64,000 nt of DNA, taken from NCBI GenBank assembly GCA_026004735.1, contig BPJS01000001.1:4544859-4608858 (forward strand), written 5' to 3'. This DNA is from Isosphaeraceae bacterium. Lineage in GTDB: Bacteria; Planctomycetota; Planctomycetia; Isosphaerales; Isosphaeraceae. Positions 9,231 through 18,511 of this stretch are shown piece by piece. Each line of letters starts with the position of its first letter. Positions within the stretch are counted from its first letter, which is position 1. Made by a program: the position numbers and the translations under genes. The notes under the pieces are model-generated. The model was not told the DNA's origin. It worked only from the letters and a program-made list of their open reading frames with translations, and did not search any database.

Positions 9231-10490
9231 TCAGGCCACCGCGGTCAGGCGAGCGGCGCGGCGGAGCACGTCGGCCTTGTCGGTTTGTTCCCAGGGGAAG
9301 CCGGCGTCGGAACGGCCGAAGTGGCCGCCGGCCGCCGTGGGTCGGTAAATCGGCCGACGCAGTCCCAGATAGTCGATAATCCCGGACGGGGTGAGCGGGA
9401 AGTGCTCGCGCACCAGCTCACCGATGAGCGCATCGGGAACGACGCCCGTGCCGAAGGTGTTGACCAAGACGCTGGTCGGCTCGGCGACGCCGATCGCGTA
9501 GCTGACCTGGACCTCGACCTGGCGCGCCAGCCCGGCAGCGACCAGGTTTTTGGCGACGTAGCGGGCCATATAGGCGGCGGACCGATCGACCTTGGTCGGA
9601 TCCTTGCCGCTGAAGGCGCCGCCACCATGACGGCCCCGGCCGCCATACGTGTCGACAATAATTTTGCGACCGGTCAGACCGCAGTCGCCATGAGGTCCGC
9701 CGGTCAGGAAGCAGCCGGTCGGGTTGATGAAGCAGCGGGTGTCGTCGGGGCCGAAGTCCCGGTAGGGATCCTCGGGCGTTACCAGCACGAGCTTGCCGCG
9801 GACCAGGTCGCCGCGGGCAGCCTCGAGCGTGGGGCGGATCAGCCGCTCGATCAGCTCGCGGCGGGCCTCGTCGCGAAACCATTCCCGACCTCCGGACTCG
9901 GTGACCACGGACCGGTCGTGCTGGGTCGAGAGGACGATCGTATGAATTCGGTGAGGGGAACCGTCGGGCGTATACTCGACGGTGACCTGGCTCTTGGCAT
10001 CAGGCCGGAGAAACCCGATCGCGCCCGATTGCCGCAGCCGAGCATGCTCAAGGACCAGACGATGCGCCAGGTCGATCGGCAACGGCATCAGGTCAGGGGT
10101 TTCGTCGCAGGCAAAGCCGAACATCATGCCCTGGTCGCCCGCGCCGCCGACGTCGACGCCCATCGCAATATGAGGCGACTGGGTGTGAATCCGGCAGTCG
10201 ATCTGGCAGGTGTCGGCCGCGAAGCCGATCTCCGGGTCGGTGTATCCGATCTCGCGGATGACTTCCCGCACCAGGGTATCGACCGCCCGGCGCGTCAGCG
10301 GAGCCTGGGTCGTGATCTCGCCGGCCACAATCGCCAGGTCGGTCGTGACGAGGGTCTCGCAGGCCACGCGGCTCGTCGGGTCGTGGGTCAGGCAGAAGTC
10401 CAGCACCGCATCGCTGATCTGATCGGCCACCTTGTCCGGGTGGCCCATCGATACCGACTCGCTGGTGAACAGGTAGCGATCTTCACCCAC
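9231..10490 (-). CDS. metK: S-adenosylmethionine synthetase
   Basis: About 419 aa from GTG 10490, which directly precedes the conserved [10 protein letters not shown] start. Upstream in-frame starts are TTG only and add non-conserved sequence. It makes SAM from methionine and ATP. Motifs: [28 protein letters not shown], the P-loop-like [18 protein letters not shown], and the C-terminal [10 protein letters not shown]. The usual SEGHPDK reads SMGHPDK here, replacing a conserved Glu with Met; other planctomycetes may share this. It is somewhat longer than the roughly 385-aa norm. No SAM riboswitch was recognised upstream. Confidence 0.95.
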   Translation of the reverse strand: MGEDRYLFTSESVSMGHPDKVADQISDAVLDFCLTHDPTSRVACETLVTTDLAIVAGEITTQAPLTRRAVDTLVREVIREIGYTDPEIGFAADTCQIDCRIHTQSPHIAMGVDVGGAGDQGMMFGFACDETPDLMPLPIDLAHRLVLEHARLRQSGAIGFLRPDAKSQVTVEYTPDGSPHRIHTIVLSTQHDRSVVTESGGREWFRDEARRELIERLIRPTLEAARGDLVRGKLVLVTPEDPYRDFGPDDTRCFINPTGCFLTGGPHGDCGLTGRKIIVDTYGGRGRHGGGAFSGKDPTKVDRSAAYMARYVAKNLVAAGLARQVEVQVSYAIGVAEPTSVLVNTFGTGVVPDALIGELVREHFPLTPSGIIDYLGLRRPIYRPTAAGGHFGRSDAGFPWEQTDKADVLRRAARLTAVA

Positions 10491-11007
10491 GGCTCTCGGC
10501 TCCGTCGTGAGGAATGCGTGACCGCGGAACGCCCGGCAGCGTAGCCGCGCTCGATCGGCCCTCGGCCGAGGACCTGAATGTTTCAAACTACTCTAGAAAG
10601 TTGGCATGGGACCGTAAAGGTGAACCGAAGCGCCGGATGATGCTTGGGGGCCACGCCCCGAGCAGACCCAACACCGGCGTCCGATCACTCATAGGGCCCG
10701 GACCAGGACACGCGCAACGAGTCTCGTACCTGCCCGCCCATCCCGAGCCGAACCCCTCGGGACCCGGCGATCCGCCGGCAGACCGCCCAGGCCGCTCGGC
10801 CCACGCTCGACCGCCCCGCGACATCCGCTCAAGCGGGCAACGGCCAGGTCCTGGCCCCCGGCCGAGGTCCCCCGCTCGCGCCAAGTCGCGGCGCGACCTT
10901 GCGATTTCGGAAAGATTTCTCTTGCCAGGGCCAACCGCTTGGGGCATGCTTCAGACGCGGATATCTGATCGTTTGTATAGATTTCCTTCTCGTAAAGGAG
11001 AGCGGTG
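10491..11007. other. Divergent intergenic region of metK and the DUF1579 gene
   Basis: About 517 bases. The right end holds AAAGGAG (10995-11000), the ribosome site of the DUF1579 gene. A TATAGA at 10976-10981 could be a -10 box for it, but no good -35 box sits at the right distance. The metK side (10491-10700) shows no riboswitch fold I can defend. The rest is featureless. Confidence 0.45.
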
Positions 11008-11586
11008 ATGCGGCCAGTTCGCGTCGGCGGGCGTGGGGCGGGTTGGTTGTGGGTGGTCTTGGCGACTTGGGTTCCAACGGCCTCAGCGCAGGAGATGGAG
11101 CTGCCCCGGCCAACGCCGGAGCACGGGCTGCTCAAGAAGGATCTGGGCACCTGGGATGCGACGATCAAAGTGTGGATGGGTCCCGGCGATCCGGTTGAGT
11201 CCAAGGGCGTTGAGACCAACACAATGCTCGGCGATCTGTGGTTGATCTCGGCGTTTGAGGGGGAGGTGGGGGGACTGCCGTTCAAGGGTCATGGCCAGTA
11301 CGGGTACGACCCGCTCAAGCGGCGGTTTGTGATCACCTGGGTCGATACGTTCACGACCTCGCCGACGATCCTCGAAGGGACCCATGACGAGAAGTCCGGC
11401 GAGCTGACCTTGACCGGCGAGACGACCGGGCCGGACGGGACCAAGGCGCAGATGAAGAACGTCTCGAAGCACAACCCGGACGGCACTCGAGTGACCACCT
11501 TTTACATGAAGGGTGAGATGACCGGCGGGGAGTGGGTCAAGTCGATGGAGATTCACTATCGACCCCGGCGGGCGGCCGAGCGTTGA
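11008..11586 (+). CDS. Exported DUF1579-family protein
   Basis: 192 aa. ATG 11008 is 7 bases after AAAGGAG; a GTG directly before it is less well spaced. Residues 1-27 look like a signal peptide ending SAQ. The rest matches DUF1579 by pattern: an LGTWDATIKVW opening, an FEGEVGGLPFKGHGQYGYD beta segment, FVITWVDTF, and DGTRVTTFYM near the end. DUF1579 proteins are predicted beta-barrel-like, lipid-binding-type folds without a known reaction. It is followed by 242 non-coding bases and stands alone. Confidence 0.88.
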   Translation: MRPVRVGGRGAGWLWVVLATWVPTASAQEMELPRPTPEHGLLKKDLGTWDATIKVWMGPGDPVESKGVETNTMLGDLWLISAFEGEVGGLPFKGHGQYGYDPLKRRFVITWVDTFTTSPTILEGTHDEKSGELTLTGETTGPDGTKAQMKNVSKHNPDGTRVTTFYMKGEMTGGEWVKSMEIHYRPRRAAER

Positions 11587-11828
11587 GTTGACGGGCGTCG
11601 GCAGAGTGGCGGGCCAGCGGCGTCGGCATGGGATCCATAATGGCATGCGGGCGTCGCTGGCGCGTCTATGTTGAAAAGATGGGCTTCCGCGCCGCGGACC
11701 GCGGAGCAGGGCGTGGGTTGCCGCCTGCCGTTTGCGGGAGCACGGGATGAACGAGGGGGACCGGCTGCTCTGGTTTTGTTTTTCGCGCCGGTTGCGGCGG
11801 TGCGGTGGAAAGATCTCCGGGTTAGGGT

Positions 11829-12662
11829 TCAGGAGTCCCCAGCGCGTTTGGCGCGGAGGTCTTCGTCGCGGTCGCGGCGATACCAGCGCCACAAGAGGCG
11901 GACTAAGGCGTCGTCGAGCAAGGCCTGGGATGAGCTGAAGGTGTACTCTTCGGCCGGGCGGCCCTCGCGGAAGGCACGGGTTGAGGGCGCGAGCGAGGCC
12001 GTCTGGGCGTGGGTGCAGAGGTCGTCGAGCAAGAGCGGAAAATTCTCCGAAGCCGAGGGCCGCAAGCGGTCGCCGAGGTAGGCGTAGTTGAGGGCGTTTT
12101 CGACGAGCCGGAAGGCGCGGGTGGGGTCGCGGCGGACCAGGACGATTTCGCCGACCGGGTCGCGCACGATCCGGATCGACCGCTCGCGGCGGGCGATCAG
12201 GCTGGGCCGTCGCAAGAGGGCGTTGAGACCGTTGCGGAGCGCGGTGACCCAGCCGGGGGGAACGATGGCGCGGAGTTCGTCGGGCTGGGTGATCAGGCCG
12301 GCGTCGATGACCTCGACTTTGTCCCAGGGGATCCAGTGAGTCGGCTCGCCGCGGAGGCCGCTAATCAGAAAGCCCTGATCCCGGCAGGCGATGGTGTGGG
12401 GCACGACGGCTGGGGCGAGGCTGGGAAGGTTGTCCTCGCGGCGGGCCTCGGCGGCGATTTCAAGTTCGTAGAGGCCGTCGATCAGGTCGCGGGCGGTTCG
12501 TTCGTCGAGCCGGAGCTCAGAGACGCCGGGCATGCGGGCGACCCAGCGGGCGGCGTCGGTCGGGTGCAGGGCGAAATTCCGGACGAGCCATTCGCGGACC
12601 GGTTCGGGGTTGTCGATGGTGTCGAAAACCACGATGCGGTATGCCGGCTCGCGAGCGGCCAT
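11829..12662 (-). CDS. Hypothetical protein, 277 aa
   Basis: Starts at ATG 12662 with GGGGGAG just upstream. No family recognised. The first 65 residues read like a small alpha/beta domain (YRIVVFDTIDNPEPVREWL, then HPTDAARWVARMPGVS). The middle has PHTIACRDQGFLISGLRGEP with PTHWIPWDKVEVIDAG, suggesting a beta-rich PH-like strand region. The C-terminus is Arg-rich. No signal peptide or membrane helix is visible, so it is probably cytoplasmic. It is divergent from the MazG-like gene. The frame extends to 13433, but that part overlaps the MazG-like gene and is non-conserved in appearance. Confidence 0.7.
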   Translation of the reverse strand: MAAREPAYRIVVFDTIDNPEPVREWLVRNFALHPTDAARWVARMPGVSELRLDERTARDLIDGLYELEIAAEARREDNLPSLAPAVVPHTIACRDQGFLISGLRGEPTHWIPWDKVEVIDAGLITQPDELRAIVPPGWVTALRNGLNALLRRPSLIARRERSIRIVRDPVGEIVLVRRDPTRAFRLVENALNYAYLGDRLRPSASENFPLLLDDLCTHAQTASLAPSTRAFREGRPAEEYTFSSSQALLDDALVRLLWRWYRRDRDEDLRAKRAGDS

Positions 12663-12792
12663 CGCTCCCCCAGGTCCCGGAGTACTTCGGAGCGGCTCTG
12701 ACGGCAGACTCATGCTAGCACTCGGAAGCGCCCGGAAGCTATCGGCTGATGCCGGTTGGCAACCGGATCGCTTCGGGGATAAGATTCGACGC

Positions 12793-13116
12793 ATGGTTTT
12801 GTCCGAAGGTGGTGGATTAACCCTGGACGAGGTGCAGCGGCGGATTCGCGCGACGTATGGAGCCAAGGACGCCGCCCGGGGCGAGACGGCGACGTTTCTT
12901 TGGTTCAGTGCCGAGGTGGGCGAGCTGGCCGCGGCCCTCCGATCGGGCGACGACGCAGAGCTAGCCGCGGAAATGGCCGATGTACTGGCCTGGCTGGCGA
13001 CGCTGGCCAACCTCCGGGGCATCGACCTGGGGTCCGCCTTTGAGCGCAAGTATGGAGGCGGCTGCCCGGGTTGCGAACGGACCCCCTGTCTCTGCGACCT
13101 TTCGGAGAAACCCTGA
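12793..13116 (+). CDS. MazG-like nucleotide pyrophosphohydrolase with Cys-rich tail
   Basis: 107 aa from ATG 12793. The all-alpha MazG pattern is visible: TLDEVQRRIRATYG, then FLWFSAEVGELAAALRSG with the EVGEL metal glutamates, then AEMADVLAWLATLANLRG with the second acidic helix. Family members hydrolyse (d)NTPs to monophosphates as house-cleaning enzymes. The last 20 residues, CPGCERTPCLC, hold four closely packed cysteines and could bind a metal. The ribosome site is poor, and the next gene follows after 65 bases. Confidence 0.8.
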   Translation: MVLSEGGGLTLDEVQRRIRATYGAKDAARGETATFLWFSAEVGELAAALRSGDDAELAAEMADVLAWLATLANLRGIDLGSAFERKYGGGCPGCERTPCLCDLSEKP

Positions 13117-13181
13117 TCTTCTGCCGAGCCCTCTCCGGCCTGGCCGCGGCCGACCGGTCTCTCTGCCCCCGCCGATTTCTC

Positions 13182-15413
13182 ATGCTGCCGACTGTTGAGC
13201 GCGTCTGGACCCGAGTGATCCGAAGGCTGGCGGCCGTCGTGGTGGGGCTGGTGGTTGTGCCCGAAGCCCTGGCTCAAGCGGAACGGCCGACGATCCGGGA
13301 GGTGGTGGCCGGGTTTCCGATCGGCGATCGACCGGTCCTGGCATCGGGCGCGGGAACCGAGCCGGTGGTTCGGCGGCGGGTTCGGCTTGGCTCCTGGGCG
13401 CCGGTGTGGGTTCGGCTGGAAGGGGGAAGGCAAGCGTTCCGCGGCCTGCTCGAAGTGGCCTGCCCGGACGACGACGATCTACCGATCGCCAGTCGGATTC
13501 CGGTGGATTTGCCGGCTGGGGCGACGAGGGAGGTGGGGGCGTTTGTCCGTCCCGGTTCGTCGCGTCCGGGGCTTGAGGTCCGCTTGCTGGATGAGGCGGG
13601 GCGGCTGGTCGGCCGGCCGCTGGCGGTCGCGCTTGAGCCGCCGCTGGAGGCGTCGCAGCGGGTTGTCCTGGCGGCTGGTCGTGCGCCGGGGCTGGCCGAG
13701 CTGGCCGGTCTGTTCAAGTTTCAGTCGGAAGGGGCGGGGGTCTCGGTGGGCCGCCTCGACTCGATGCCGAGCCAATGGTTCGGCATGGATGGGGTCGAGG
13801 TGGTCGTGTTGATGACGGCCGATCCCGAAGCCGCCGCGTGGATGCGGCCGGAGGCGGTCACCGTGCTTCGGACCTGGGTGGCGCAAGGCGGCCACCTGGT
13901 CGTGGTGTTGGGGGCCAACTGGCGGGAGACGGCGGCGGCGCTGGGCGACCTGTTGCCGGCCCGGCCAGTGGGGAGGCTGAGGTTGGCGGAGGTTGCGGAC
14001 CTTGGGGCGTTGGAGAGTTTCGCGGGGACGGTCTCGCGGCCGATTCCGCCGCCGCTGGAGGTGGTCCGGCTCGAGCTGGCCGATGCGACCGCGGTGCCGC
14101 TGGCAGCAGTCGCCGCGACGCCCCTGGTGGTCCGCGGTGGCTATGGCTTCGGACGGGTGACGATCCTCGGTCTGGACGCGGCGCGGCCGCCGATTGCCGA
14201 CTGGCCGGACCGTACGCTGGTCTGGGATCGACTGGTGGATCTGCGGGGCCGCTCCGCCGAATCGACCGGGACGCTGGTCGGAGGCGGCCGGGGGGCGATT
14301 ATCCAGCAAGCCGATCCCGATCTGGGAGCTCGGCTCCATCAGGCGCTGGGGATCTTTCCGGGGGTTCGGCTGGTTCCGTTTGGATTGGTGGCGTCGCTGA
14401 TTTTCGTGTATCTGATCGTGATCGGGCCGCTCGACTATCTGCTGCTCCGGCGGCTGCTGCGGCGGATGGAGTGGACCTGGCTGACGTTTCCGCTGGTGGT
14501 TGTTGCGACGAGTGTGGCGGCGTTTGCGGCGGCCCGCCATCTGAAGGGCGACCGGCTCCGGGTCAACGCCATCGAGCTGCTCGACCTGGATCAAGCCCGG
14601 GGGATTGTGCGCGGCGGAGCCTGGACGACGGCCTTCAGCCCGGGCAATCTCGACTACCGGGTCACAGTGCATCCACGGGCGTTGGAATGGGCCTCCGGAG
14701 ACGAGCCGAGCTGGCAGTCGGCAACCGTGAGCTGGTTTGGGCCGCCCGATGCCAGCCTGGCCGGAGTGGGCCGGGTGGCGCTCGGCAATCGCCGGGCAGC
14801 GTACGAGACGCCAGGCCGGCTCGATCGCCTCGGGTCAATCCGGATCCCGATCTGGAGCACCAAGAGCCTGACGGCACGCTGGGCCGGCCTGGCCCCGGAT
14901 GCGCGGTTGATCGACGCCGACCTGCGGCCCGTCGCCGGCGACCGCGTGGCCGGCTCGGTCCGCAACCTGCTGGACCACACGCTGGTCAATGCACGCCTGT
15001 TCTACGGCCGCAATGCGTACGACCTGGGAACGATCCGCCCGCGGGGCATCGCCCGGGTGGATCCGACCCGTTCGGAGGCCGCCTCGCGCTATTTGTCGCG
15101 GCTGGTCCAGGCCGCCGAACGGCGTGGTCCACAGACCGAAGAGCCGGAGCCGCTCCGCCGAGAGCTGCTGCGCACGGCCCTGTTCCGCGACGCGCTCGGT
15201 TCCCGCGCTGAGGCGATCCCCAACACGTTGCTGCGGAGCTTCGACCTGACCACCCACGCCAACGAGCTGCGGCGTCCGATTCTGGTCGCCGAGATCGACG
15301 CCCCGACCGCCGAGCTGACGCTGGAAGGCGTCGCGGGCGAGCCGCTCTGGACTCGATCCACCCTGATTCGTGTGATCCTCCCGCTCGAGGCCGATCCGGC
15401 GTCGGCCTACTAA
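13182..15413 (+). CDS. Large exported membrane protein with glutamine-amidotransferase-like domain
   Basis: 743 aa from ATG 13182. An N-terminal signal peptide (RRLAAVVVGLVVVPEALAQA) leads to a beta-rich part. Then comes a class-I amidotransferase-like fold around 190-400 (VEVVVLMTADPEA, VLRTWVAQGGHLVVVLGAN, VRGGYGFGRVTILGLDA) without an obvious catalytic Cys. Two hydrophobic helices at about 400-460 (FGLVASLIFVYLIVIGPLDY, then LTFPLVVVATSVAAF) are followed by a long extracytoplasmic beta domain. It lies 27 bases before an ABC ATPase, recalling GldG/DUF4350-type partners of ABC exporters. Function is not known. Confidence 0.8.
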   Translation: MLPTVERVWTRVIRRLAAVVVGLVVVPEALAQAERPTIREVVAGFPIGDRPVLASGAGTEPVVRRRVRLGSWAPVWVRLEGGRQAFRGLLEVACPDDDDLPIASRIPVDLPAGATREVGAFVRPGSSRPGLEVRLLDEAGRLVGRPLAVALEPPLEASQRVVLAAGRAPGLAELAGLFKFQSEGAGVSVGRLDSMPSQWFGMDGVEVVVLMTADPEAAAWMRPEAVTVLRTWVAQGGHLVVVLGANWRETAAALGDLLPARPVGRLRLAEVADLGALESFAGTVSRPIPPPLEVVRLELADATAVPLAAVAATPLVVRGGYGFGRVTILGLDAARPPIADWPDRTLVWDRLVDLRGRSAESTGTLVGGGRGAIIQQADPDLGARLHQALGIFPGVRLVPFGLVASLIFVYLIVIGPLDYLLLRRLLRRMEWTWLTFPLVVVATSVAAFAAARHLKGDRLRVNAIELLDLDQARGIVRGGAWTTAFSPGNLDYRVTVHPRALEWASGDEPSWQSATVSWFGPPDASLAGVGRVALGNRRAAYETPGRLDRLGSIRIPIWSTKSLTARWAGLAPDARLIDADLRPVAGDRVAGSVRNLLDHTLVNARLFYGRNAYDLGTIRPRGIARVDPTRSEAASRYLSRLVQAAERRGPQTEEPEPLRRELLRTALFRDALGSRAEAIPNTLLRSFDLTTHANELRRPILVAEIDAPTAELTLEGVAGEPLWTRSTLIRVILPLEADPASAY

Positions 15414-15440
15414 GCACGGCCCATCAGCCCCTTGCCCGCC

Positions 15441-16367
15441 ATGATCGAAACGGTTCGCCTGACCAAGATGTACGGCCAGCTTTATGCCCTCAAGGAGCTG
15501 ACCCTCAAGCTCGTCGAGGGCGACGTGTACGGCTTCATCGGGCCGAACGGGGCCGGCAAGACGACCACGATGCGGATCCTGGCCACGCTGCTCAACCCGA
15601 CGTACGGCGAAGCCTACGTCTGCGGCCAGTCGATCTACAACGGCGCGCAGGAGATCCGCCGGGTGGTCGGCTACATGCCCGACTTCTTCGGGGTCTACGA
15701 TGACATGAAAGTCATCGAATATCTTGAGTTTTTTGCCTCGGCCTACCGGATCAAAGGCCCGGCGCGGAAGAAAATTTGCGAGGAAGTGCTGGAACTGGTC
15801 GACCTGACCTACAAGCGCGACGCGCTGGTCACGAGCCTCTCCCGGGGAATGACCCAGCGGCTCGGGCTAGCGCGGACACTGCTGCACAGTCCCAAGGTCC
15901 TCTTGCTCGACGAGCCGGCCAGCGGCCTCGACCCCCGCGCCCGCATCGAGATGCGCAGCTTGCTCAAGGAGCTGCGCTCGATGGGCAAGACGATCATGGT
16001 CTCAAGCCACATCCTGCCCGAGCTGGCCGATATCTGCAACAAGATCGGGATCATCGAGCAGGGGCAACTGATCGTCAACGGCGACGTCGCCGAGGTGATG
16101 AAGCAGGTCCGGGCCGAAGTGGTGCTGAACATCACGGTCGCCGAACGCCAGCGCGAGGCGGGCGACTTTCTGGAGAAGCAGCCCGAGGTGGCCTCGGTCC
16201 AGGACCGCAAGGGGGTGCTGGTCGTCAAGCTCAAGGACGGCGTTCATCGCCACGGGCCGATCGCCGCGCGGCTGGTCGCCGAGGGTTTCGAGCTGACGAT
16301 GTTCAAGGAAGACGAGATCAACCTCGAAACGGCCTTCATGCACCTGACCAAGGGGATCACCTCCTAG
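15441..16367 (+). CDS. ABC transporter ATP-binding protein
   Basis: 308 aa from ATG 15441. The Walker A is GPNGAGKTTT, the Q-loop YMPDFFG, the signature LSRGMTQRLGLARTLL, the Walker B VLLLDEPASGLDP and the switch His in VSSHILPELAD. The C-terminal 80 residues form the short regulatory domain common in CcmA/NatA/GldA-type exporters. Such ATPases pair with separate membrane permeases, yet none is encoded nearby. The 743-aa protein upstream has only two helices near the middle. Partner and substrate are unknown; gliding-type, drug or lipid export systems are alternatives. Confidence 0.93.
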   Translation: MIETVRLTKMYGQLYALKELTLKLVEGDVYGFIGPNGAGKTTTMRILATLLNPTYGEAYVCGQSIYNGAQEIRRVVGYMPDFFGVYDDMKVIEYLEFFASAYRIKGPARKKICEEVLELVDLTYKRDALVTSLSRGMTQRLGLARTLLHSPKVLLLDEPASGLDPRARIEMRSLLKELRSMGKTIMVSSHILPELADICNKIGIIEQGQLIVNGDVAEVMKQVRAEVVLNITVAERQREAGDFLEKQPEVASVQDRKGVLVVKLKDGVHRHGPIAARLVAEGFELTMFKEDEINLETAFMHLTKGITS

Positions 16368-16640
16368 GCTGACTGCCGCCGGGTCGGCCCGACCGGCCAA
16401 GCTCAGCGGCGGCCGGCGGCGGCTCTCGCGGTGTGCCCGAGCCGGCCCGCTCAGGCCGCTTGACGCTCCCCGGGGCCGTTTGACTACGCTCAAAACCTCG
16501 GTCCCCGACCAACCGGCCCGGAATCGGTCCGAGGCGACCCGTCGGACGAGCCGCGCCGATCCCGGCTTCAAGAGTCGCGGCGTTGGGATTCGGGTCGGAC
16601 GGGGACAACAAGCGCCGGAGACGCGTGCCGGGAGGCCTGA

Positions 16641-17531
16641 ATGGAGCACCTGGGAGAGCGGTTCGGGTTTGGACCGGCCGAGCAGGCATGCGCGGAGCGA
16701 CTGATCGAGCTGGCCATGGCCGAGGACCTCGGCGAGCGGGGCGACATCACGGCGCGGGCGGTCATTCCCGCGACAGCCGAGGGAGCCGGGCGGATGGTCG
16801 CGCGGGCTGGCGGGGTATTATCGGGCATGCCGGTGGTGGCGGCTCTGGCAAGCTGGTTTTCGGGACGTATCGTGCTCGAGGATTGCCTCGGCGACGGGGC
16901 GACTGTGGTGCCGGGGATGACCCTGGCGCGGGTTTCGGGGTTGGTGCGCAGCCTGCTTGCCTTCGAGCGAACGGCGCTCAATTTTCTGCAGCGGCTTTCG
17001 GGGATCGCGACCCTGACGGCGCGGTATGTCGAGGCAGTCCGCGGAACCCGCGCCGTGATCCTGGACACCCGCAAAACCACGCCGGGCTGGCGGGCGCTGG
17101 AGAAGTACGCGGTGCGGTGTGGTGGCGGGCGGAACCATCGCCTCGGCTTGTACGACGCGGTGTTGATCAAGGACAATCATCTAGCGTGGCTGGCTGGCAG
17201 CGGTGATCCAATCCCCAACGCGGTGGCGGCGGCGCGGGCGGCTGTCCCACCGGGGACCATGATTGAGATTGAGGTCGACGGCCTCGATCAGCTCGATCAG
17301 GCGCTGCGTTGCCGGCCGGATGTGGTTTTACTCGACAACTTCCCGATCGCGCTGCTGGCCGAGGCGGTGCGCCGCCGCGATCGGTCGGCGCCGGGCGTCC
17401 TGTTGGAAGTCTCGGGCGGCGTTGTCCTGGAGTCGGTCTGGTCGATTGCCAGTTCGGGCGTGGATCGGATCAGCGTGGGCGCTCTGACCCATTCGGCCCC
17501 CGCGCTGGACGTCGCTCTGGATCTGTTGTGA
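16641..17531 (+). CDS. nadC: Nicotinate-nucleotide pyrophosphorylase (quinolinate phosphoribosyltransferase)
   Basis: 296 aa from ATG 16641, GGAGG 5 bases upstream. It converts quinolinate and PRPP to nicotinate mononucleotide in de novo NAD synthesis. Motifs: AEDLGERGDITARAV at the N-terminus, FERTALNFLQRLSGIAT, the active-site block ILDTRKTTPGWRALEKYA, CGGGRNHRLGLYDAVLIKDN, and SVGALTHSAPALDVALDL at the end. The stop overlaps the GTG start of birA by four bases (GTGA), so the two form an operon. nadA and nadB are not in the window. Confidence 0.97.
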   Translation: MEHLGERFGFGPAEQACAERLIELAMAEDLGERGDITARAVIPATAEGAGRMVARAGGVLSGMPVVAALASWFSGRIVLEDCLGDGATVVPGMTLARVSGLVRSLLAFERTALNFLQRLSGIATLTARYVEAVRGTRAVILDTRKTTPGWRALEKYAVRCGGGRNHRLGLYDAVLIKDNHLAWLAGSGDPIPNAVAAARAAVPPGTMIEIEVDGLDQLDQALRCRPDVVLLDNFPIALLAEAVRRRDRSAPGVLLEVSGGVVLESVWSIASSGVDRISVGALTHSAPALDVALDLL

Positions 17532-18511
17532 CGGTCCCCGTGAGCACGCAACCGGCTCTGAACATCCGGCTGTTGGAGAAACTGCGGTCGGCCGCCGGTC
17601 CGCAAGCGGTCGGCGAACTGGGAGCCAACCGGGATCGGGTCCTGGCCGACCTTCGGACGCTTCAGGCGTTTGGGTTCGGGCTGACCTGGCTGGACGGAGA
17701 CCGTGTCGCCTATGTCGGGCCGGCGTCCCGGTTGTGCCCGGATCAGATCGAGCACGAGCTGGGCACGGTGATCATTGGCCGCCGGATTGTGGTCTGGAAC
17801 CGTCTGACAAGCACCAACGACCTCGCTGCCCGCCTGGGGGCGACGTCTGGGAACGAGGGCCTGGTCGTGCTGGCCGAGGAGCAAACGGCCGGACGGGGCC
17901 GGCGCGGCCGCTCCTGGTCGGCCCCGGTGGCGCGGTCAATCCTGATGTCGGTGGCCCTGCGGCCGCCGTCCCGTCTGGCGGACCTGCCTTGGCTGACGGC
18001 TCTGGGCGCGGTGGCGGTTGCCGAGGTCGTCGCCGCCGCGGGGGTCGAACCTGGCCGAGTCCGGATCAAGTGGCCCAACGACGTCCTGGTCGGGTCGCGG
18101 AAGGTCGCCGGGGTCCTGGTCGAGCGGGGAGCGGTCGTCGTCGTTGGCATCGGCCTGAATGTCTGCCAGCAGCCCGACGAATTCCCATCCGCGATCCGCT
18201 CCACGGCCACATCGCTAGCGCTAGAGACCGGCCGGGATCCGCTGGATCGTTCGGAGCTTGCGCGGGCGCTGATCCAGGCGCTGGATCGTCACTATCTTCG
18301 CGCGCTCCAGCAGGGACCGGGGGCGCTCAATGAGGCCTGGAGGAGCCGGCTGTCGGCGTTGGGTCGGCTGGTCCGGCTCCAGACCCCGGCTGGAACCCTG
18401 GCCGGACGCCTCGCCGATGCCGACCTGGGTGCGGGACTGATCATCGAGTCGGCCGACGGGACAACCCAGCGGGTGCCGACCCTGTCAGTCTTGGATCTCG
18501 ACCCGGTCTGA
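17528..18511 (+). CDS. birA: Biotin--[acetyl-CoA-carboxylase] ligase
   Basis: 327 aa from GTG 17528, overlapping the nadC stop as GTGA. Residues 8-60 form a short winged-helix-like domain (LEKLRSAAG, ANRDRVLADLRTLQAFG), as in two-domain BirA regulators. The catalytic core has STNDLAARLGA, the biotinoyl-AMP loop EQTAGRGRRGRSWSAP, then RIKWPNDVLVGSRKVAGVLVE and VVVGIGLNV. A C-terminal SH3-like domain begins at LGRLVRLQTPAGTLAG. It biotinylates carrier proteins and may repress biotin genes, though none are near. Confidence 0.94.
   Translation: MTVPVSTQPALNIRLLEKLRSAAGPQAVGELGANRDRVLADLRTLQAFGFGLTWLDGDRVAYVGPASRLCPDQIEHELGTVIIGRRIVVWNRLTSTNDLAARLGATSGNEGLVVLAEEQTAGRGRRGRSWSAPVARSILMSVALRPPSRLADLPWLTALGAVAVAEVVAAAGVEPGRVRIKWPNDVLVGSRKVAGVLVERGAVVVVGIGLNVCQQPDEFPSAIRSTATSLALETGRDPLDRSELARALIQALDRHYLRALQQGPGALNEAWRSRLSALGRLVRLQTPAGTLAGRLADADLGAGLIIESADGTTQRVPTLSVLDLDPV

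Noticed and set aside
10491..10950. Possible SAM riboswitch upstream of metK
   Set aside because: I looked for a conserved SAM-sensing fold on the minus strand but could not pair the required helices by eye. A covariance-model scan would decide.
13479..14672. A 397-codon minus-strand open frame
   Set aside because: It is a shadow of the 743-aa membrane protein gene, is extremely Arg/Pro/Gln/His-rich and has no recognisable domain.
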